Source: Zygnema cylindricum
Lineage: Eukaryota; Streptophyta; Zygnematophyceae; Zygnematales; Zygnemataceae
DNA: 64,000 nt
Reading direction: 5' to 3'
Assembly: GCA_037447655.1 (NCBI GenBank)
Contig: JBBHKE010002597.1
Location: forward strand, 117,055 to 181,054
Made by a program: the position numbers and the translations under genes. Shown piece after piece: positions 63,530 to 64,000 of the stretch. Position 1 is the first letter of the stretch, and the number at the start of each line of letters is the position of its first letter. The notes beneath the pieces are model-generated. The model was not told the DNA's origin, did no database searches, and saw nothing but the letters and a program-made list of their open reading frames with translations.

Positions 63530-63750
63530 TACCCCGTGTATCGCTATTAGTGTTGATGTTTCTTTTGCCGCTTAAAAAATCTTTTCTCCGTACACACCTA
63601 TCAGATTATGGATCTGACGGTTGCGATTGAAAGGTAAGATTTTCACCATCCGACTGTTGGTTTCTGTCTGAAAATCGGACAAGTGGTTTCGGAGAAAAGA
63701 TGTTTTATGAGGCGAAAAAAATATTAACACTAATAGCAATGCACGGTGTA
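63530..63750. mobile_element. MITE family A, copy A8
   Basis: Ends 'taccccgtgtatcgctatt' and 'tagcaatgcacggtgta', flanking TA; the same insertion as at 29950-30170, carried in the inverted duplicate. Confidence 0.85.
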
Positions 63751-64000
63751 GTTTCTTCTGAAAAGATCTCTTGTACGTCAAGGCTGGATCACAACAGGTG
63801 TATCGACGTTCACACGTGTTATTTGAATATTATTAGGAAGTGTACGGAAAAATATTGTTAACAGCGTAGGGATTAGTATTGTTGAAGAGCGCAGAGATAA
63901 GTATTGTTCATGAGCGTACAAACAAGTATTGTTTAGGAGCGTACGAAAACGTATCGTTTAGGAGCGTACGGTTCGTTTGTACGAATAGGCTCAATTTTTT

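Larger units (their letters stand above)
62620..64000 (-). repeat. Inverted dispersed duplication, right copy (reaches window end)
   Basis: Reverse complement of 29697-31085, with family C at 62659-63127, family A at 63530-63750 and the tandem 'ctcctaaacaatacttg' units near the window end. It joins directly to the truncated right end of fold-back element E3 at about 62610-62620. Confidence 0.85.

Overview
This window is nuclear DNA of a green-lineage eukaryote, most likely a streptophyte alga or a bryophyte-grade plant. The evidence is a plant-type SCAMP gene split by twelve GT-AG introns, telomere-motif (TTTAGGG) repeats, Ty1/copia retroelements whose primer-binding site matches plant initiator tRNA, and AT-rich intergenic DNA packed with short inverted-repeat transposons. 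No rRNA or organelle marker is present, so the species cannot be named. There is one assembly gap of 10 N (15937-15946).

Genes. Three host genes can be supported. (1) A complete 13-exon SCAMP gene (secretory carrier membrane protein, 305 aa) lies on the plus strand at 6442-12259. (2) An intronless NRAMP/MntH-type divalent-metal transporter (554 aa) lies on the minus strand at 23609-25273; its motifs look more bacterial than typical plant NRAMP. (3) A 9-exon gene lies on the minus strand at 32313-38505. It encodes a 574-aa secreted protein with a predicted right-handed parallel beta-helix; its reading phase is consistent across all eight introns, and I cannot name its function. The three genes share no obvious pathway.

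Mobile DNA fills most of the rest. Copia family: a complete-ended but internally deleted element (55939-61390, minus strand, 5-bp target duplication GCGGG), and a degenerate LTR / deleted-body / LTR / truncated-body composite (16132-21475, plus strand). In this family the polyprotein start codon lies inside the 5' LTR, the reading frame runs through the primer-binding site, and that site is complementary to the anticodon stem-loop of initiator tRNA-Met. Palindromic or TIR elements: families A, B and C with TA target duplications (Tc1/mariner-like), family D (TIR containing AGTTCAAAAGTAGG), family E (long fold-back arms rich in TGACGTC and GTAGACGTCTAC), and a hAT-like element with an 8-bp duplication. 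Several are nested in one another, so insertion order can be read directly. A 1.4-kb segment near 29.7-31.1 kb recurs inverted at 62.6-64.0 kb.

Layout: 1-5.3 kb repeats; 5.3-12.3 kb SCAMP; 12.3-16.1 kb MITE cluster and gap; 16.1-21.5 kb copia composite; 21.5-23.6 kb simple repeats; 23.6-25.3 kb NRAMP; 25.6-31.3 kb MITEs, telomere-motif minisatellite and inverted duplication; 32.3-38.5 kb beta-helix gene; 38.5-55.5 kb repeat-rich DNA without a recognisable gene, including a 48-bp minisatellite; 55.5-64 kb fold-back element with a nested copia element, then the second copy of the inverted duplication.
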